From contig NZ_PJRO01000002.1 in assembly GCF_002858745.1 (NCBI RefSeq), positions 485,123 through 549,122 of the forward strand: a stretch of DNA of 64,000 nucleotides. The letters run 5' to 3'. Positions within the stretch are counted from its first letter, which is position 1; every line of letters starts with the position of its first letter. Both the position numbers and the translations under genes were made by a program. Positions 25,340 through 34,031 of the stretch are shown piece by piece. The notes under the pieces are model-generated. The model was not told the origin of the DNA, searched no databases, and saw only the letters and a list, made by a program, of their open reading frames with translations. Source of the DNA: Mesorhizobium loti. Its GTDB lineage: Bacteria > Pseudomonadota > Alphaproteobacteria > Rhizobiales > Rhizobiaceae.

Positions 25340-25473
25340 GTCATCCCCATGTTGGGCTGTCGGCGCGTGATCCGTGAGGAGCGGGCTGCCGGGCCTCGAC
25401 TGGCCACCGGTCAGTCGGTGGCGGATTGTTCAATTCGATGAGTGAGATAGGCGAGGCGGGCAGGATTGCCCAT

Positions 25474-26415
25474 TCATTCGGTGAGTACGCACCGTTCACT
25501 TTCGGTTGACGACAGTGCGGCAACGCTCGCGGCAAACTCCGCGCGGACCCATTCGGCGAAGATACGGGCAGGTTCGCTGAGTTTCGAAAGGCTGCGCGCG
25601 ACGAGGAAATAGCTGCCTGAATTGAGCCCGGTGGCAAAGGGCCGGACCAGTGTGCCGGCGGCGAGTTCGTCCTGCATATAAAGGAGATCGACCAGCGCCA
25701 CGCCGTGGCCGAGCAGGGCAGCCTGCTTGGATAGCGCCATGTCGGCGTACATCGGTCCCGGCGCGCGCACCTCGGCCTCTTCCTCGCCGGCCAGCCGGAA
25801 CCAGTTCTTCCAGTGTTCGCGGCTTTCTTCATGGAGCAAGGTGAAGCGGCGCAGATCGCCGGGTTTTTCGATCGCTGGGCCGCCGGCGAGCAGGGACGGC
25901 GCCAGAACAGGCGTTTCGAGCGCGTAGGCAAGGCGCTCTGCGTCGGTGTTCGGCCAGCTGGTGTTGCGGAAGGAGAACCGCAAGGCGAGCTCGGCCTGAT
26001 CGGCGCGAAATTCGATCAGGCGTGGGTCGACATCAAGCACGACATCAATGTCGGGGTTCGCGCGCCGGAAACGGTCCAGGCGCGGGATGAGCCAGCAGGC
26101 GGCGATAGATGCATCCGAACTCACTCGCGCTGTCCGGATCTGACCACGGCTGGCGATCTCGGTGAGCATTCGTTCGATGCCGTCGAAACTTGCCGTCAAC
26201 TGCGTGAGCAGCGCCTTGCCGGCCTCGGTCAGCACGACCTTGCGATGCAGGCGTTCGAAAAGCGGGGTGCAGAGCGTGGTCTCCAACTCGCGAATCTGGC
26301 GGCTGACCGCCGCCTGCGAGACGTGCAGCTCCTCGGCAGCCCGGCTGAAACTCGCATTCCGACCCGCTGCCTCGAAGGAGCGCAAAGCTGTGAGCGGCAA
26401 GCGGCTGCGTTTCAT
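25474..26415 (-). CDS. LysR family regulator (GcvA-like subgroup)
   Basis: LysR-type regulator of 313 residues. It opens MKRSRLPLTALRSFEAAGR, the GcvA/AmpR-like signature, with helix-turn-helix FSRAAEELHVSQAAVSRQI, and the later block RYALETPVLAPSLLAGG typical of that subgroup. The effector domain ends normally near residue 300. Its target may be the luciferase-like gene on the same strand or the small divergent ORF. Effector unknown. Confidence 0.92.
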   Translation of the reverse strand: MKRSRLPLTALRSFEAAGRNASFSRAAEELHVSQAAVSRQIRELETTLCTPLFERLHRKVVLTEAGKALLTQLTASFDGIERMLTEIASRGQIRTARVSSDASIAACWLIPRLDRFRRANPDIDVVLDVDPRLIEFRADQAELALRFSFRNTSWPNTDAERLAYALETPVLAPSLLAGGPAIEKPGDLRRFTLLHEESREHWKNWFRLAGEEEAEVRAPGPMYADMALSKQAALLGHGVALVDLLYMQDELAAGTLVRPFATGLNSGSYFLVARSLSKLSEPARIFAEWVRAEFAASVAALSSTESERCVLTE

Positions 26416-26491
26416 TCGTATAACCTCAGGTTATCCGAGTGCGAAAATATACTCGTTTGAAGACAAGTGCCAGAAGGCGTTGAATCCGGTC

Positions 26492-26650
26492 ATGAAACAG
26501 ATACGCGAAACCGGAGTGAATGTGATGTCCGAGATCATCCAGGCGCTTCTCGACGCGCTGACGATTGCCACTTTCCAGACATTGAGGAAAACCCCGCCGC
26601 GGCAGGGTAGCTACCCGCGCGAGCGGCCGGAGTGGCACGACAGGATTTAG
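26492..26650 (+). CDS. Small hypothetical protein (52 aa), divergent from lysR
   Basis: Possible short gene, MKQIRETGVNVMSEII then ALLDALTIATFQTLRK and a Pro/Arg-rich end PRERPEWHDRI. A second start, ATG at 26525 preceded by GGAG, would give 41 residues. The helix-plus-basic-tail composition looks protein-like, and its placement opposite a LysR promoter is typical for a regulated gene. No family recognised; could be non-coding. Confidence 0.4.
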   Translation: MKQIRETGVNVMSEIIQALLDALTIATFQTLRKTPPRQGSYPRERPEWHDRI

Positions 26651-26683
26651 CGACGACAGGCAGTGCGGCAATGAAAGCCGACG

Positions 26684-27154
26684 TCAGTCGTCGTTCGAAG
26701 ACTGATCGCCCAGCCAGTAATGCGGGCCGGGGCCAAGAGCTCCGGCCTTGTCGTGCGGATTGACCAGCCGGCAAAATTCGAGCGACAGGCAGCCGCAGCT
26801 GATGCATTGCGCAAGGCCGGTCTTCAGCCGCTCGAGCTCGGCGATGCGCTCGTCGATACGCGTTGACCAGGGGCCTGAAAGCAACGACCAATCCGCGCCC
26901 TTCGGCACGTGGTCGGTCGGCAGTTTATCGAGTTCTGCACCAATTTCGGCCAGCGACATGCCAAGTCGCTGGGCAAAGACGATGAAGGCGAGCCGCCGCA
27001 GCGTGGCGCGGGTGAAGCGGCGATGGCCCGAGCCTCTGCGCTCGGACTGGATGAGGCCACGTTCCTCGTAATAGCGCAGCGCCGAGGCAGCCACGCCGCT
27101 GCGGCGCGACAGTTGATTGATGGTGAGCGTCGTTTCCATTCGCTTTTTTCCCAC
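26684..27154 (-). CDS. soxR: Redox-sensitive transcriptional activator SoxR
   Basis: MerR-family [2Fe-2S] sensor of redox-cycling compounds, about 156 residues. The N-terminal helix-turn-helix is INQLSRRSGVAASALRYYEE, followed by the dimerisation helix. The cluster-binding cysteines are in CISCGCLSLEFC, the diagnostic C-x2-C-x-C-x5-C of SoxR. The frame starts at GTG 27154 (MGKKRMETT) or ATG 27139 (METTLT); the second fits homologues better in length. It is divergent from a cupin/ABM operon across a canonical SoxR box, so in this organism it likely controls that operon rather than soxS, which alphaproteobacteria lack. Confidence 0.95.
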   Translation of the reverse strand: MGKKRMETTLTINQLSRRSGVAASALRYYEERGLIQSERRGSGHRRFTRATLRRLAFIVFAQRLGMSLAEIGAELDKLPTDHVPKGADWSLLSGPWSTRIDERIAELERLKTGLAQCISCGCLSLEFCRLVNPHDKAGALGPGPHYWLGDQSSNDD

Positions 27155-27163
27155 ATCTTGGCC

Positions 27164-27194
27164 TTGACTTCAAGTTTACTTGAACTTGTAGGAA
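27164..27194 (+). promoter_or_regulatory. SoxR box within a 19-bp-spacer promoter
   Basis: The palindrome CTTCAAGTTTACTTGAAC (27168-27185) closely resembles the known SoxR site CCTCAAGTTAACTTGAGG. It lies between a plus-strand -35 TTGACT (27164-27169) and a -10-like TAGGAA at 27189, with the overlong 19-bp spacer that MerR-type activators untwist. It drives the cupin/ABM pair. Confidence 0.85.
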
Positions 27195-27251
27195 GCCAAT
27201 CGTGCCGGGCCAAGGCCCCGGTTTGATGGTGCTGCCGAGAAGGAAAGAGCA

Positions 27252-27671
27252 ATGAACACCGGCGATATGAAAACGCCCGACATCCAGAAGTTCGCCGCCG
27301 AAAAGGCGCGGGACTGGATGGAATGGTCCGGCACGAGGCTGGTCGACGTGCTCAACGAGGATGAAGCGCCAGCCTCGAAACTCGGTGCAATCGGTTTTCT
27401 CAGAGCACCAAAGGGTGCGACCAGCGATTTCGAGTTCGCGTATGATGAAGCGCTGATCGTCATCCGGGGCCGCTGCACGGTTGCGAGCCGCGACGAATGG
27501 CAGACGGCGGGGCCGGGTGAAGTGCTTTATCTGCCGGCCGGAACGCCGGGAACATTCAACGCTCTCGAAGACGTGGAGCTGGTCTATGTCGCATCCTCGC
27601 CCTATGGCGAGGTCAATCGAGTGACCAAGGCGTCGCTGCTTGAAGCGATGCGGGTCGAAGCGGTTCAGTAG
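27252..27671 (+). CDS. Cupin domain protein
   Basis: Single-domain cupin of 139 residues. The central barrel is DFEFAYDEALIVIRGRCTV, then the second motif PGEVLYLPAGTPGTFNALED. The first metal motif is reduced (Glu/Asp rather than His-x-His), as in EutQ-like cupins, so metal binding and enzymatic activity are uncertain. It is the first gene behind the SoxR box and is followed 11 bp later by an ABM protein, suggesting a paired role in handling quinones or redox-cycling compounds. Confidence 0.85.
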   Translation: MNTGDMKTPDIQKFAAEKARDWMEWSGTRLVDVLNEDEAPASKLGAIGFLRAPKGATSDFEFAYDEALIVIRGRCTVASRDEWQTAGPGEVLYLPAGTPGTFNALEDVELVYVASSPYGEVNRVTKASLLEAMRVEAVQ

Positions 27672-27682
27672 GCGGGCCCGCG

Positions 27683-28060
27683 ATGTCACAACGTATCATT
27701 CAACTGTCCAGCTTCGACATCCGCCCGGGCAAGCTTGAGCAATTCAAGGAGGCCATCCGCAAGGCGGTGGCCTTCGCGGAGGCGCAGGGGCCGCAACTCG
27801 TTGTTGAAACCTTCATCGACGAGGATTCGCTGCGTGCACACAGCCTGCAGGTGATGCCGAGTTCCGAAGCGATCTTGGCACACTGGAAGATAGCGGACCC
27901 ACATATCCGCGAGGTCATGGAAAGCTGCATCATGCGCCGGCTCGACGTCTATGGTGAGCCGAACGAGGAAGTGATGTTGGGCCTGCTCTCCTTGATCGAA
28001 CAGGGTATTCCGGTCACTGTGACCCCGGCCTTTGTCGGCTTCCGGCGCGGCCATCATTAA
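27683..28060 (+). CDS. ABM-domain putative quinol monooxygenase
   Basis: Small dimeric ferredoxin-like alpha+beta protein of 125 residues of the antibiotic-biosynthesis-monooxygenase (ABM) type. It starts QRIIQLSSFDIRPGKLEQFK, has the helix AIRKAVAFAEAQGPQ, strand FIDEDSLRAHSLQVM and the terminal helix SEAILAHWKIADPHIREVM. Some relatives oxidise quinols. Being second in a SoxR-controlled pair fits a role against redox-active quinones or phenazines; this is inference. Confidence 0.85.
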   Translation: MSQRIIQLSSFDIRPGKLEQFKEAIRKAVAFAEAQGPQLVVETFIDEDSLRAHSLQVMPSSEAILAHWKIADPHIREVMESCIMRRLDVYGEPNEEVMLGLLSLIEQGIPVTVTPAFVGFRRGHH

Positions 28061-28087
28061 CCGCGGCTGTTGCGAAACTCGACAAAG

Positions 28088-28115
28088 CGCGCCATCTACT
28101 GGTGATGATGGCGCG
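28088..28115 (+). terminator. Hairpin between ABM gene and yidD
   Basis: CGCGCCATC and GATGGCGCG form a 9-bp stem with a 10-nt loop in the 70-bp gap. The U-tract is absent, so termination would be partial at best. Confidence 0.4.
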
Positions 28116-28130
28116 AGCGCGATATCGGCA

Positions 28131-28535
28131 ATGACTGGTGAGGCGGACAGCCACGGCCATGACTGCGGTCAACGGCATGTCGGCAAGGAGACGGCCGTAT
28201 CCCGCGGCCGTAACTGGGACGGTCCTTGGCGCAAGACCCCGGGCAGGCTGGCCGGCACCGCCTTTGTTCGGGCCTACCAGCTCACGCTTTCCGGTTTTGT
28301 CGGCAATACCTGCCGGCACCTGCCGACCTGCTCGGAATATGCGTATGAGGCGATCGCCAGGCATGGCTTGTGGGCTGGCGGGTGGATGGGGATGTTCCGC
28401 GTCATGCGCTGCGGCCCTGGAGGCACGCACGGCATCGACAATGTGCCGAAGACGCTCGATACCCGCTATGTCTGGTACGCGCCGTGGCGCTACTGGACGA
28501 TCGGGCGCAAGACGGCGGAGCCGTCAAATCGTTAA
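28131..28535 (+). CDS. yidD: Membrane protein insertion efficiency factor YidD
   Basis: YidD helps the YidC insertase at the inner membrane. The 134-residue product has the diagnostic block FVRAYQLTLSGFVGNTCRHLPTCS in outline: an amphipathic helix followed by the paired Cys (NTCRHLPTCSEYAYEAI), then HGLWAGGWMGMFRVMRCGPGG. The N-terminal 40 residues are a divergent basic extension. Start chosen at ATG 28131. It is not next to rnpA/rpmH/yidC, which is common in this order of bacteria. Confidence 0.93.
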   Translation: MTGEADSHGHDCGQRHVGKETAVSRGRNWDGPWRKTPGRLAGTAFVRAYQLTLSGFVGNTCRHLPTCSEYAYEAIARHGLWAGGWMGMFRVMRCGPGGTHGIDNVPKTLDTRYVWYAPWRYWTIGRKTAEPSNR

Positions 28536-28676
28536 AAAACCACCCACTTTTCGTTAATGAATCCCATACAATAGTGGTAGCGGACTTTCATGTGGCGGCG
28601 TCCCCGGCAGGTGGAGGCCGCCAGTATTTCAGTTATTCATACCCCTCAGGGACGTCTCTACATTCACGGAGCGATC

Positions 28677-29882
28677 ATGCCGGTCATCGACAAGTGGCTC
28701 GGGCGCAAGGTTTTTGCTGCCTCGCTGACCATCAGCGCGGTTTTGCTGAGCGTGGGAACGGCCACCGCCGACGTGTCCTGGCTGGTGCTCGACACGCAGA
28801 CCGGAAACGTCCTCGGCCACGAAAACGCCGGCAAGCGGCATGCGCCCGCTTCGCTGGCGAAGTTGATGACGCTTTATCTGACGTTCGAAGCCATACAGCA
28901 GGGCAAGCTCGGCTGGGATGACGAGATCGTCATTTCAAAAAATGCAGCGGCCAAGATTCCGATGAAGCTTTGGCTCAAGCCCGGCGAAACAATCAGCGTT
29001 CGCGAGGCCGTCAACGGCATGATCGTGATTTCGGCCAATGACGCGGCGGCAGCGGTCGGTGAACATCTATCGGGATCGGAGGCGACTTTCGCGCGGCTGA
29101 TGACCAAGCGGGCTCGACAGCTGGGGCTTCGCAACACGATCTTCGCCAATCCTTCCGGACTGACCGACCAAACCAGCCAGTTGACGACCGCGCGCGACAT
29201 GGCGGTGCTCGGCATGGCGCTGGAGCGGGATTTCCCGAAGCAGTTCGGCCTGTTCTCGCAACCTTCCTTCGTCTTTCGCGGTAAGCGGCTGAAAGGACAC
29301 AACAATCTGATGCACCGCTATGCCGGCGTCGATGGCTTGAAGACCGGATATACGGCGGTCTCAGGCTACAATCTGGTGTCGTCTCTGGAGCAAGGCAAAA
29401 GCCATTTGATCGGTGTTGTGTTGGGCGGCAAGACGGCCCGCAGCCGCGACGACCAGATGGAAGCTTTGCTGAAGCGCTTCGGTACGAAGGGAAGTGTTAC
29501 CGCCACGCCGCTGGTGGCCTCGAATGCGCCGGTGCCGCCTCGCAGGCCGAAACGAGCCATCGCGCCTGCCGAGACGATGGACGCTGCGCCGATCGAGCAG
29601 GGTGATGGCGACACGGAAATCGCACTCATCCCGTCAGCCTGGCAGATCCAGATCGGTGCGCTGCCCAGCCAGACGGCAGCGAAAGCGTTGCTGGGCAACG
29701 CGCAGAAATTTGTTCGTTCTATCCATGGGGAAGCAGCCGGCCAGATCATGCAGACACAAGCACACGGTACAACGCTCTACCGGGTGCGTTTCGATGGCTT
29801 CGAGGACGCAAAAGCAGCGGGCAAGGTTTGCGCCACGCTCAAGCGGCAGAGATTCGACTGCATAGCGGTCAAAACCAACTGA
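28677..29882 (+). CDS. D-alanyl-D-alanine carboxypeptidase (PBP5/6-like) with SPOR domain
   Basis: Periplasmic low-molecular-mass penicillin-binding protein of 401 residues trimming peptidoglycan pentapeptides. A signal peptide covers about 1-31. Active-site motifs are SLAK (Ser59, Lys62), SAN (119-121) and KTG in GVDGLKTGYTAVSGYN. After a Pro/Arg/Ala-rich linker (PVPPRRPKRAIAPAE), the last 85 residues (SAWQIQIGALPSQTAAKALL to the end) form an SPOR domain that binds denuded glycan at the septum. Start ATG 28677 behind GGAG matches the signal peptide. A class D beta-lactamase gene follows 20 bp downstream in the same direction. Confidence 0.94.
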   Translation: MPVIDKWLGRKVFAASLTISAVLLSVGTATADVSWLVLDTQTGNVLGHENAGKRHAPASLAKLMTLYLTFEAIQQGKLGWDDEIVISKNAAAKIPMKLWLKPGETISVREAVNGMIVISANDAAAAVGEHLSGSEATFARLMTKRARQLGLRNTIFANPSGLTDQTSQLTTARDMAVLGMALERDFPKQFGLFSQPSFVFRGKRLKGHNNLMHRYAGVDGLKTGYTAVSGYNLVSSLEQGKSHLIGVVLGGKTARSRDDQMEALLKRFGTKGSVTATPLVASNAPVPPRRPKRAIAPAETMDAAPIEQGDGDTEIALIPSAWQIQIGALPSQTAAKALLGNAQKFVRSIHGEAAGQIMQTQAHGTTLYRVRFDGFEDAKAAGKVCATLKRQRFDCIAVKTN

Positions 29883-29902
29883 GCGTTGTTTCCCGGAGAA
29901 TA

Positions 29903-30733
29903 ATGATGTCTGTTTCCGTTCGCTCCACCCTTTGCGGTGCGGGCTTTGTCGCGATGTCGCTTGCCGCATGCTGGCCAGCGGCGGCGCAATCCTCTAGCCC
30001 AAAGCCGGTGCTCGAATGCACGGTGATCGTCGACGCCAAGGGTGGTGCTGCGCTGTATCGGCAAGGCAGCTGCGACAAGCGTGTCAGCGCTCTATCCACT
30101 TTCAAGGTACCGCTGGCCTTGATCGGTTATGATACCGGCATCCTCGCCGATGCGTACAATCCGCGCTGGGACTACAAGCCGGAGTTCAACGCCATCAAAC
30201 GTGATCAGCGCGCGGTCGATCCGACGATATGGCTGGCCGACTCGGTCGTCTGGTATTCGCAGGAACTGACCCGCAAGCTCGGTGCCGTGCGCTTTGGCGA
30301 TTACGTCAAGAAGTTCAACTATGGCAATCGCGACATCTCGGGCAATCCAGGCAAGCATGACGGCCTGACCCAGGCATGGCTGAATTCCTCGCTCAAGATT
30401 TCGCCCGACGAACAGATCGCTTTCCTGAGGGGGATCGCTGGTCGTACGCTACCGGTCTCTGCGAAGGCTTATGAGATGACCGAGGCCGCCATGCCGGCCT
30501 TCGAAGCCGGCGGCTGGCATGTGAAGGGCAAGACCGGGACCGGCTGGCAGGCAGGCAAGGGCGGCGTACCCAATCGCAGCCGGCCTATCGGCTGGTTCGT
30601 CGGCTGGGCGGAGAAGGATGGCAAGCGCATCGTCTTTGCCAGGCTCGTTGTCAACAACGGCAAGAGCGACAAGCTGATGGGGCGCGTGGTGCGCGCTGCA
30701 TTCCTGGAGGAATTGCCCGGGCTGATCAAATAG
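29903..30733 (+). CDS. Class D (OXA-type) beta-lactamase
   Basis: Serine beta-lactamase-fold protein of 276 residues with an N-terminal signal peptide (about 1-29, ending WPAAAQ). All class D motifs are visible: STFK at 65-68 (Ser65 nucleophile, Lys68 the carbamylated base), SVV at 114-116 (S-x-V), FNYGN with YGN at 140-142, Trp159 in AWLNSSLKIS, and KTGTGW at 210-215. Hydrolysis of penicillins is the expected activity; the natural role could be self-protection or cell-wall related. Two adjacent ATGs (29903, 29906) are possible. It lies in the same operon as the PBP5/6-like gene. Confidence 0.93.
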   Translation: MMSVSVRSTLCGAGFVAMSLAACWPAAAQSSSPKPVLECTVIVDAKGGAALYRQGSCDKRVSALSTFKVPLALIGYDTGILADAYNPRWDYKPEFNAIKRDQRAVDPTIWLADSVVWYSQELTRKLGAVRFGDYVKKFNYGNRDISGNPGKHDGLTQAWLNSSLKISPDEQIAFLRGIAGRTLPVSAKAYEMTEAAMPAFEAGGWHVKGKTGTGWQAGKGGVPNRSRPIGWFVGWAEKDGKRIVFARLVVNNGKSDKLMGRVVRAAFLEELPGLIK

Positions 30734-30765
30734 AGCTACCAGACCATCACGCTTGATCCAGCAAG

Positions 30766-30795
30766 CGGCGTTGCTTTGTCAGGGCAGCGCCGTTT
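30766..30795 (+). terminator. Probable terminator after the beta-lactamase gene
   Basis: CGGCGTTGC pairs with GCAGCGCCG (one G-U pair) over a 9-nt loop, followed by TTTC. It starts 33 bp after the stop codon. Confidence 0.5.
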
Positions 30796-30898
30796 CACTT
30801 TACGTTGGCTGCAACTGCCCCTAAAAGACCGCTCGCCGCCGGGCGTAACCGGCACAACACCACCCGCGTTCGTATGCGGGACTGGATAGGAGAAGACC

Positions 30899-32884
30899 AT
30901 GGCCAATGTTTCCCTCACATTCCCTGATGGTTCCGTACGTGACTACGACGCCGCGACGACCGGCGCTGAGCTCGCCGAATCCATCTCCAAGTCACTGGCC
31001 AAGAAGGCGGTGGCCTATGCTGTCGATGGCACCTTGCGTGATCTGTCGGATCCGCTGAAGGCTTCCGGCAAGGTCGAGATCGTCACTCGCGACGATCCGC
31101 GCGCGCTGGAGCTGATCCGGCACGACACTGCCCACGTGCTGGCAGAGGCGGTACAGGAATTGTGGCCAGGGACGCAGGTCACGATCGGTCCGGTCATTGA
31201 GAACGGCTTCTATTACGACTTCGCCCGCAACGAGCCGTTCACGCCAGAGGACTTTCCCGTCATCGAAAAGAAGATGCGGGAGATCATCCAGCGCAACAAG
31301 CCCTTCACCAGGGAAGTGTGGGACCGCGATCGCGCGAAAAAAGTGTTTCGCGACAAGGGCGAGGGCTACAAGGTCGAACTGATCGATGCCATTCCCGAAG
31401 ATCAGGACCTGAAGATCTATTTCCAGGGCGACTGGTTCGACCTTTGCCGTGGTCCGCATATGGCTGCCACCGGCCAGATCGGCACAGCCTTCAAGCTGAT
31501 GAAGGTCGCCGGCGCCTATTGGCGCGGCGATGCCAACAATCCGATGCTGACGCGCATCTACGGCACTGCCTGGGCCGACCAGGCGCAGCTCGACCAATAT
31601 CTGCACATGCTCGAAGAAGCCGAGAAGCGTGACCATCGCCGCCTTGGCCGCGAGATGGACCTGTTCCATTTCCAGGAGGAAGGTCCCGGCGTCGTGTTCT
31701 GGCACGCCAAGGGCTGGAAGATGTTCCAGAATCTGGTCGCCTATATGCGCCGCCGCCTCGGCGACGACTATCAGGAGGTCAATGCTCCGCAAATCCTCGA
31801 CAAGTCGCTGTGGGAGACGTCAGGCCACTGGGGCTGGTACCAGGAGAACATGTTCGCGGTGAAATCCGCACATGCCTTCACCCATCCGGAAGACCCGGAT
31901 GCAGACCAGCGTGTCTTCGCGCTCAAGCCGATGAACTGCCCGGGGCACGTGCAGATCTTCAAGCATGGGTTGAAGTCCTACCGCGATCTGCCGATTCGCC
32001 TTGCCGAATTTGGTAGCGTGCACCGCTATGAGGCTTCCGGGGCGCTGCACGGACTGATGCGCGTGCGCGGCTTCACGCAGGACGACGCGCATGTCTTCTG
32101 TACCGAGGAGCAATTGGAGTCCGAGATCCTCAAGATCAACGACCTGATGATGTCGGTCTACAAGGATTTCGGTTTCGACGAGGTGGTGGTGAAACTCGCC
32201 ACGCGACCTGAAAAGCGCGTCGGCACCGATGCCATGTGGGATCACGCCGAGGAAATCCTGAAGAACTCGCTTGCCCGGATGGCGCGCGAGGACAATCGCA
32301 TCAAGACCGGCATCAACGAGGGTGAGGGCACGTTTTACGGCCCCAAGTTCGAATACACGCTGAAGGATGCCATCGGCCGCGAATGGCAGTGCGGTACCAC
32401 GCAGGTGGATTTCAACCTGCCGGAGCGGTTCGGCGCCTTCTACATCGGACCGGATTCGGAGAAAAAGCAGCCGGTGATGGTGCATCGCGCCATCGTCGGT
32501 TCGCTGGAACGCTTCCTCGGCATCCTCATCGAAAGTCATGCCGGCCATTTCCCGCTGTGGTTCGCGCCGCTGCAGGTGGTGGTGGCGACGATCACCTCGG
32601 AAGCCGACGACTATGCCCGCAGCGTCGTGGAGAAGCTGAAGGCAGCTGGGTTGTCCGTACAGGCTGACCTGCGCAACGAGAAGATCAATTACAAGGTCCG
32701 TGAACACTCGCTGACCAAAGTCCCGGTCATTCTTGTCTGTGGCAAGCGCGAGGCGGAAGAGCAGAGCGTGAACGTTCGCCGGCTGGGGTCGCGCGACCAG
32801 GAAGCACTTTCGCTCGACGAGGCGATCGCCCGCCTGGTCGACGAGGCGACACCGCCGGACCTCAAACGCAAGAAAACGGCCTGA
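30899..32884 (+). CDS. thrS: Threonine--tRNA ligase
   Basis: Class II aminoacyl-tRNA synthetase of 661 residues charging tRNA-Thr in the cytoplasm. Order of domains: TGS (1-60), editing domain with [17 protein letters not shown] (the Zn-dependent deacylase His motif), catalytic core with motif 1 near [20 protein letters not shown], the zinc-binding Cys/His block [13 protein letters not shown], motif 2 [21 protein letters not shown] and motif 3 [17 protein letters not shown], then the anticodon-binding domain ([14 protein letters not shown] onward). No T-box or other leader RNA was recognised in the 165-bp upstream gap. A strong terminator follows. Confidence 0.98.
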   Translation: MANVSLTFPDGSVRDYDAATTGAELAESISKSLAKKAVAYAVDGTLRDLSDPLKASGKVEIVTRDDPRALELIRHDTAHVLAEAVQELWPGTQVTIGPVIENGFYYDFARNEPFTPEDFPVIEKKMREIIQRNKPFTREVWDRDRAKKVFRDKGEGYKVELIDAIPEDQDLKIYFQGDWFDLCRGPHMAATGQIGTAFKLMKVAGAYWRGDANNPMLTRIYGTAWADQAQLDQYLHMLEEAEKRDHRRLGREMDLFHFQEEGPGVVFWHAKGWKMFQNLVAYMRRRLGDDYQEVNAPQILDKSLWETSGHWGWYQENMFAVKSAHAFTHPEDPDADQRVFALKPMNCPGHVQIFKHGLKSYRDLPIRLAEFGSVHRYEASGALHGLMRVRGFTQDDAHVFCTEEQLESEILKINDLMMSVYKDFGFDEVVVKLATRPEKRVGTDAMWDHAEEILKNSLARMAREDNRIKTGINEGEGTFYGPKFEYTLKDAIGREWQCGTTQVDFNLPERFGAFYIGPDSEKKQPVMVHRAIVGSLERFLGILIESHAGHFPLWFAPLQVVVATITSEADDYARSVVEKLKAAGLSVQADLRNEKINYKVREHSLTKVPVILVCGKREAEEQSVNVRRLGSRDQEALSLDEAIARLVDEATPPDLKRKKTA

Positions 32885-32902
32885 TCGAAGATATTCCGGT
32901 AG

Positions 32903-32932
32903 ACGGCGGTGGCTCGGCCCACCGCCGTTTTC
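32903..32932 (+). terminator. Rho-independent terminator after thrS
   Basis: ACGGCGGTGG and CCACCGCCGT form a 10-bp perfect stem with 6-nt loop followed by TTT, 19 bp after the thrS stop. Confidence 0.9.
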
Positions 32933-32966
32933 ATATTGGCGTCATGTTGACGTCATCCAACACGAT

Positions 32967-33069
32967 TAGAGCAATTCCAGGAAAAGAGCGTAACGGTTTC
33001 CGCCCGGAATTGCGTAGAAACAAGGGCTAGAGCGTTTCCGCGTTTCCGTAAAAAAACGGAAACGCTCTG
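32967..33069 (-). repeat. RIME-like intergenic repeat, copy 3 (inverted)
   Basis: Reads TAGAGCAATTCCAGGAAAAG, then CCGCCCGGAATTGCG, and ends with GAGCGTTTCCGCGTTTCCGT facing ACGGAAACGCTC. This is the reverse-orientation version of copies 1 and 2, lying between thrS and the acyltransferase gene, with its end 11 bp from the latter's start codon. Confidence 0.8.
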
Positions 33070-33079
33070 GCGACAGAAC

Positions 33080-34021
33080 ATGCTGAAGCTGAGATCGCGC
33101 GAAAGACCGTTCCCGGAACTTTCCTACGCCAATGCCGGCCAGCCGGCCTTTACACGCTGGTTCATTCGCTCGGTCGAGGGCCTGTCGGGACGCGACCGCT
33201 TTGCTGCTCTTTATGACCTCTGGCGTCGCAACATCGTGCCGACGGGTGACCGCGTCTTCGGGCGCATGCTCGATCTGATCGATGTTCGCGTACGCTGCGC
33301 CGACCAATGGCCGCCCGCCAATCTGCCGGATACGCCGCTGGTGATTGTTGCCAACCACCCCTTCGGCATCGGCGACGGCATCGCCGTGCTGTCGTTGGCC
33401 GAGAAGCTCGGCCGGCCGTTCAAGGTGATGATCCACAAGGATCTGCTGCGTATCCGCGAGATGGAGCCTTATTCGCTGCCCGTCGATTTTGCGGAGACCA
33501 AGGAAGCGGTGAAGGCGAATATGGCCGTTCGCCACGAGGCGATGCGGCTGTTGAAGGAAGGCGTGACGATTGTGGTTTTCCCGGCTGGTGGTGTCGCCAC
33601 CGCGCCCAAGGGTTTCGGCCGCGCCCAGGACTTGCCCTGGAAGATATTTCCGGCGCGGCTGGTGCAGGAAGCAAAGGCATCGGTCATCCCCATGCATTTC
33701 GCCGGACAGAACGGCAGGCTGTTTCATCTGGTCAGCGGACCGATGAATCTGGCCGAGCGGGAAGGGCGCCTCGCGCGCTTGGTCGGCAAGGCCTCGCTGA
33801 CCCTCAGGATTTCGCTGCTGATCCGCGAATTCGCCAGATTGGCGGGTCGTTCGATCGAGGTCAGGGTAGGCAAGGTGCTGACGCCGGAAGAGCTCGATCC
33901 ATTGCGCGACCGCAAGGTTTTGCTGGCCCGGCTCTACCGTGCGGTCTTCGACCTGGCGCCGGTCGAACCGGATCATCGTGTGAAATTCCTGCGGCGGCGG
34001 TTTCGTCGAGCCGCTGCCTGA
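33080..34021 (+). CDS. Lysophospholipid acyltransferase family protein
   Basis: PlsC-like acyltransferase of 313 residues. The catalytic motif is IVANHPFGIGDGIAVL (N-H-x5-D, motif I), and the acceptor motif is VFPAGGVATAPKGFG. Between them is the HKDLLRIREMEPYSLPVDF region. No clear membrane span is present beyond short hydrophobic stretches. Members of this subgroup, related to OlsA and hemolysin-type acyltransferases, acylate lysophospholipids or ornithine lipids; the acceptor here is unknown. Translation starts 11 bp after a RIME-like repeat. Confidence 0.86.
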   Translation: MLKLRSRERPFPELSYANAGQPAFTRWFIRSVEGLSGRDRFAALYDLWRRNIVPTGDRVFGRMLDLIDVRVRCADQWPPANLPDTPLVIVANHPFGIGDGIAVLSLAEKLGRPFKVMIHKDLLRIREMEPYSLPVDFAETKEAVKANMAVRHEAMRLLKEGVTIVVFPAGGVATAPKGFGRAQDLPWKIFPARLVQEAKASVIPMHFAGQNGRLFHLVSGPMNLAEREGRLARLVGKASLTLRISLLIREFARLAGRSIEVRVGKVLTPEELDPLRDRKVLLARLYRAVFDLAPVEPDHRVKFLRRRFRRAAA

Positions 34022-34031
34022 TCGGTGATGC

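Noticed and set aside
30734..30898. Possible leader RNA (T-box type) controlling thrS
   Set aside because: Only a terminator hairpin of the preceding gene was found; no T-box or antiterminator pattern, which are rare in this group.
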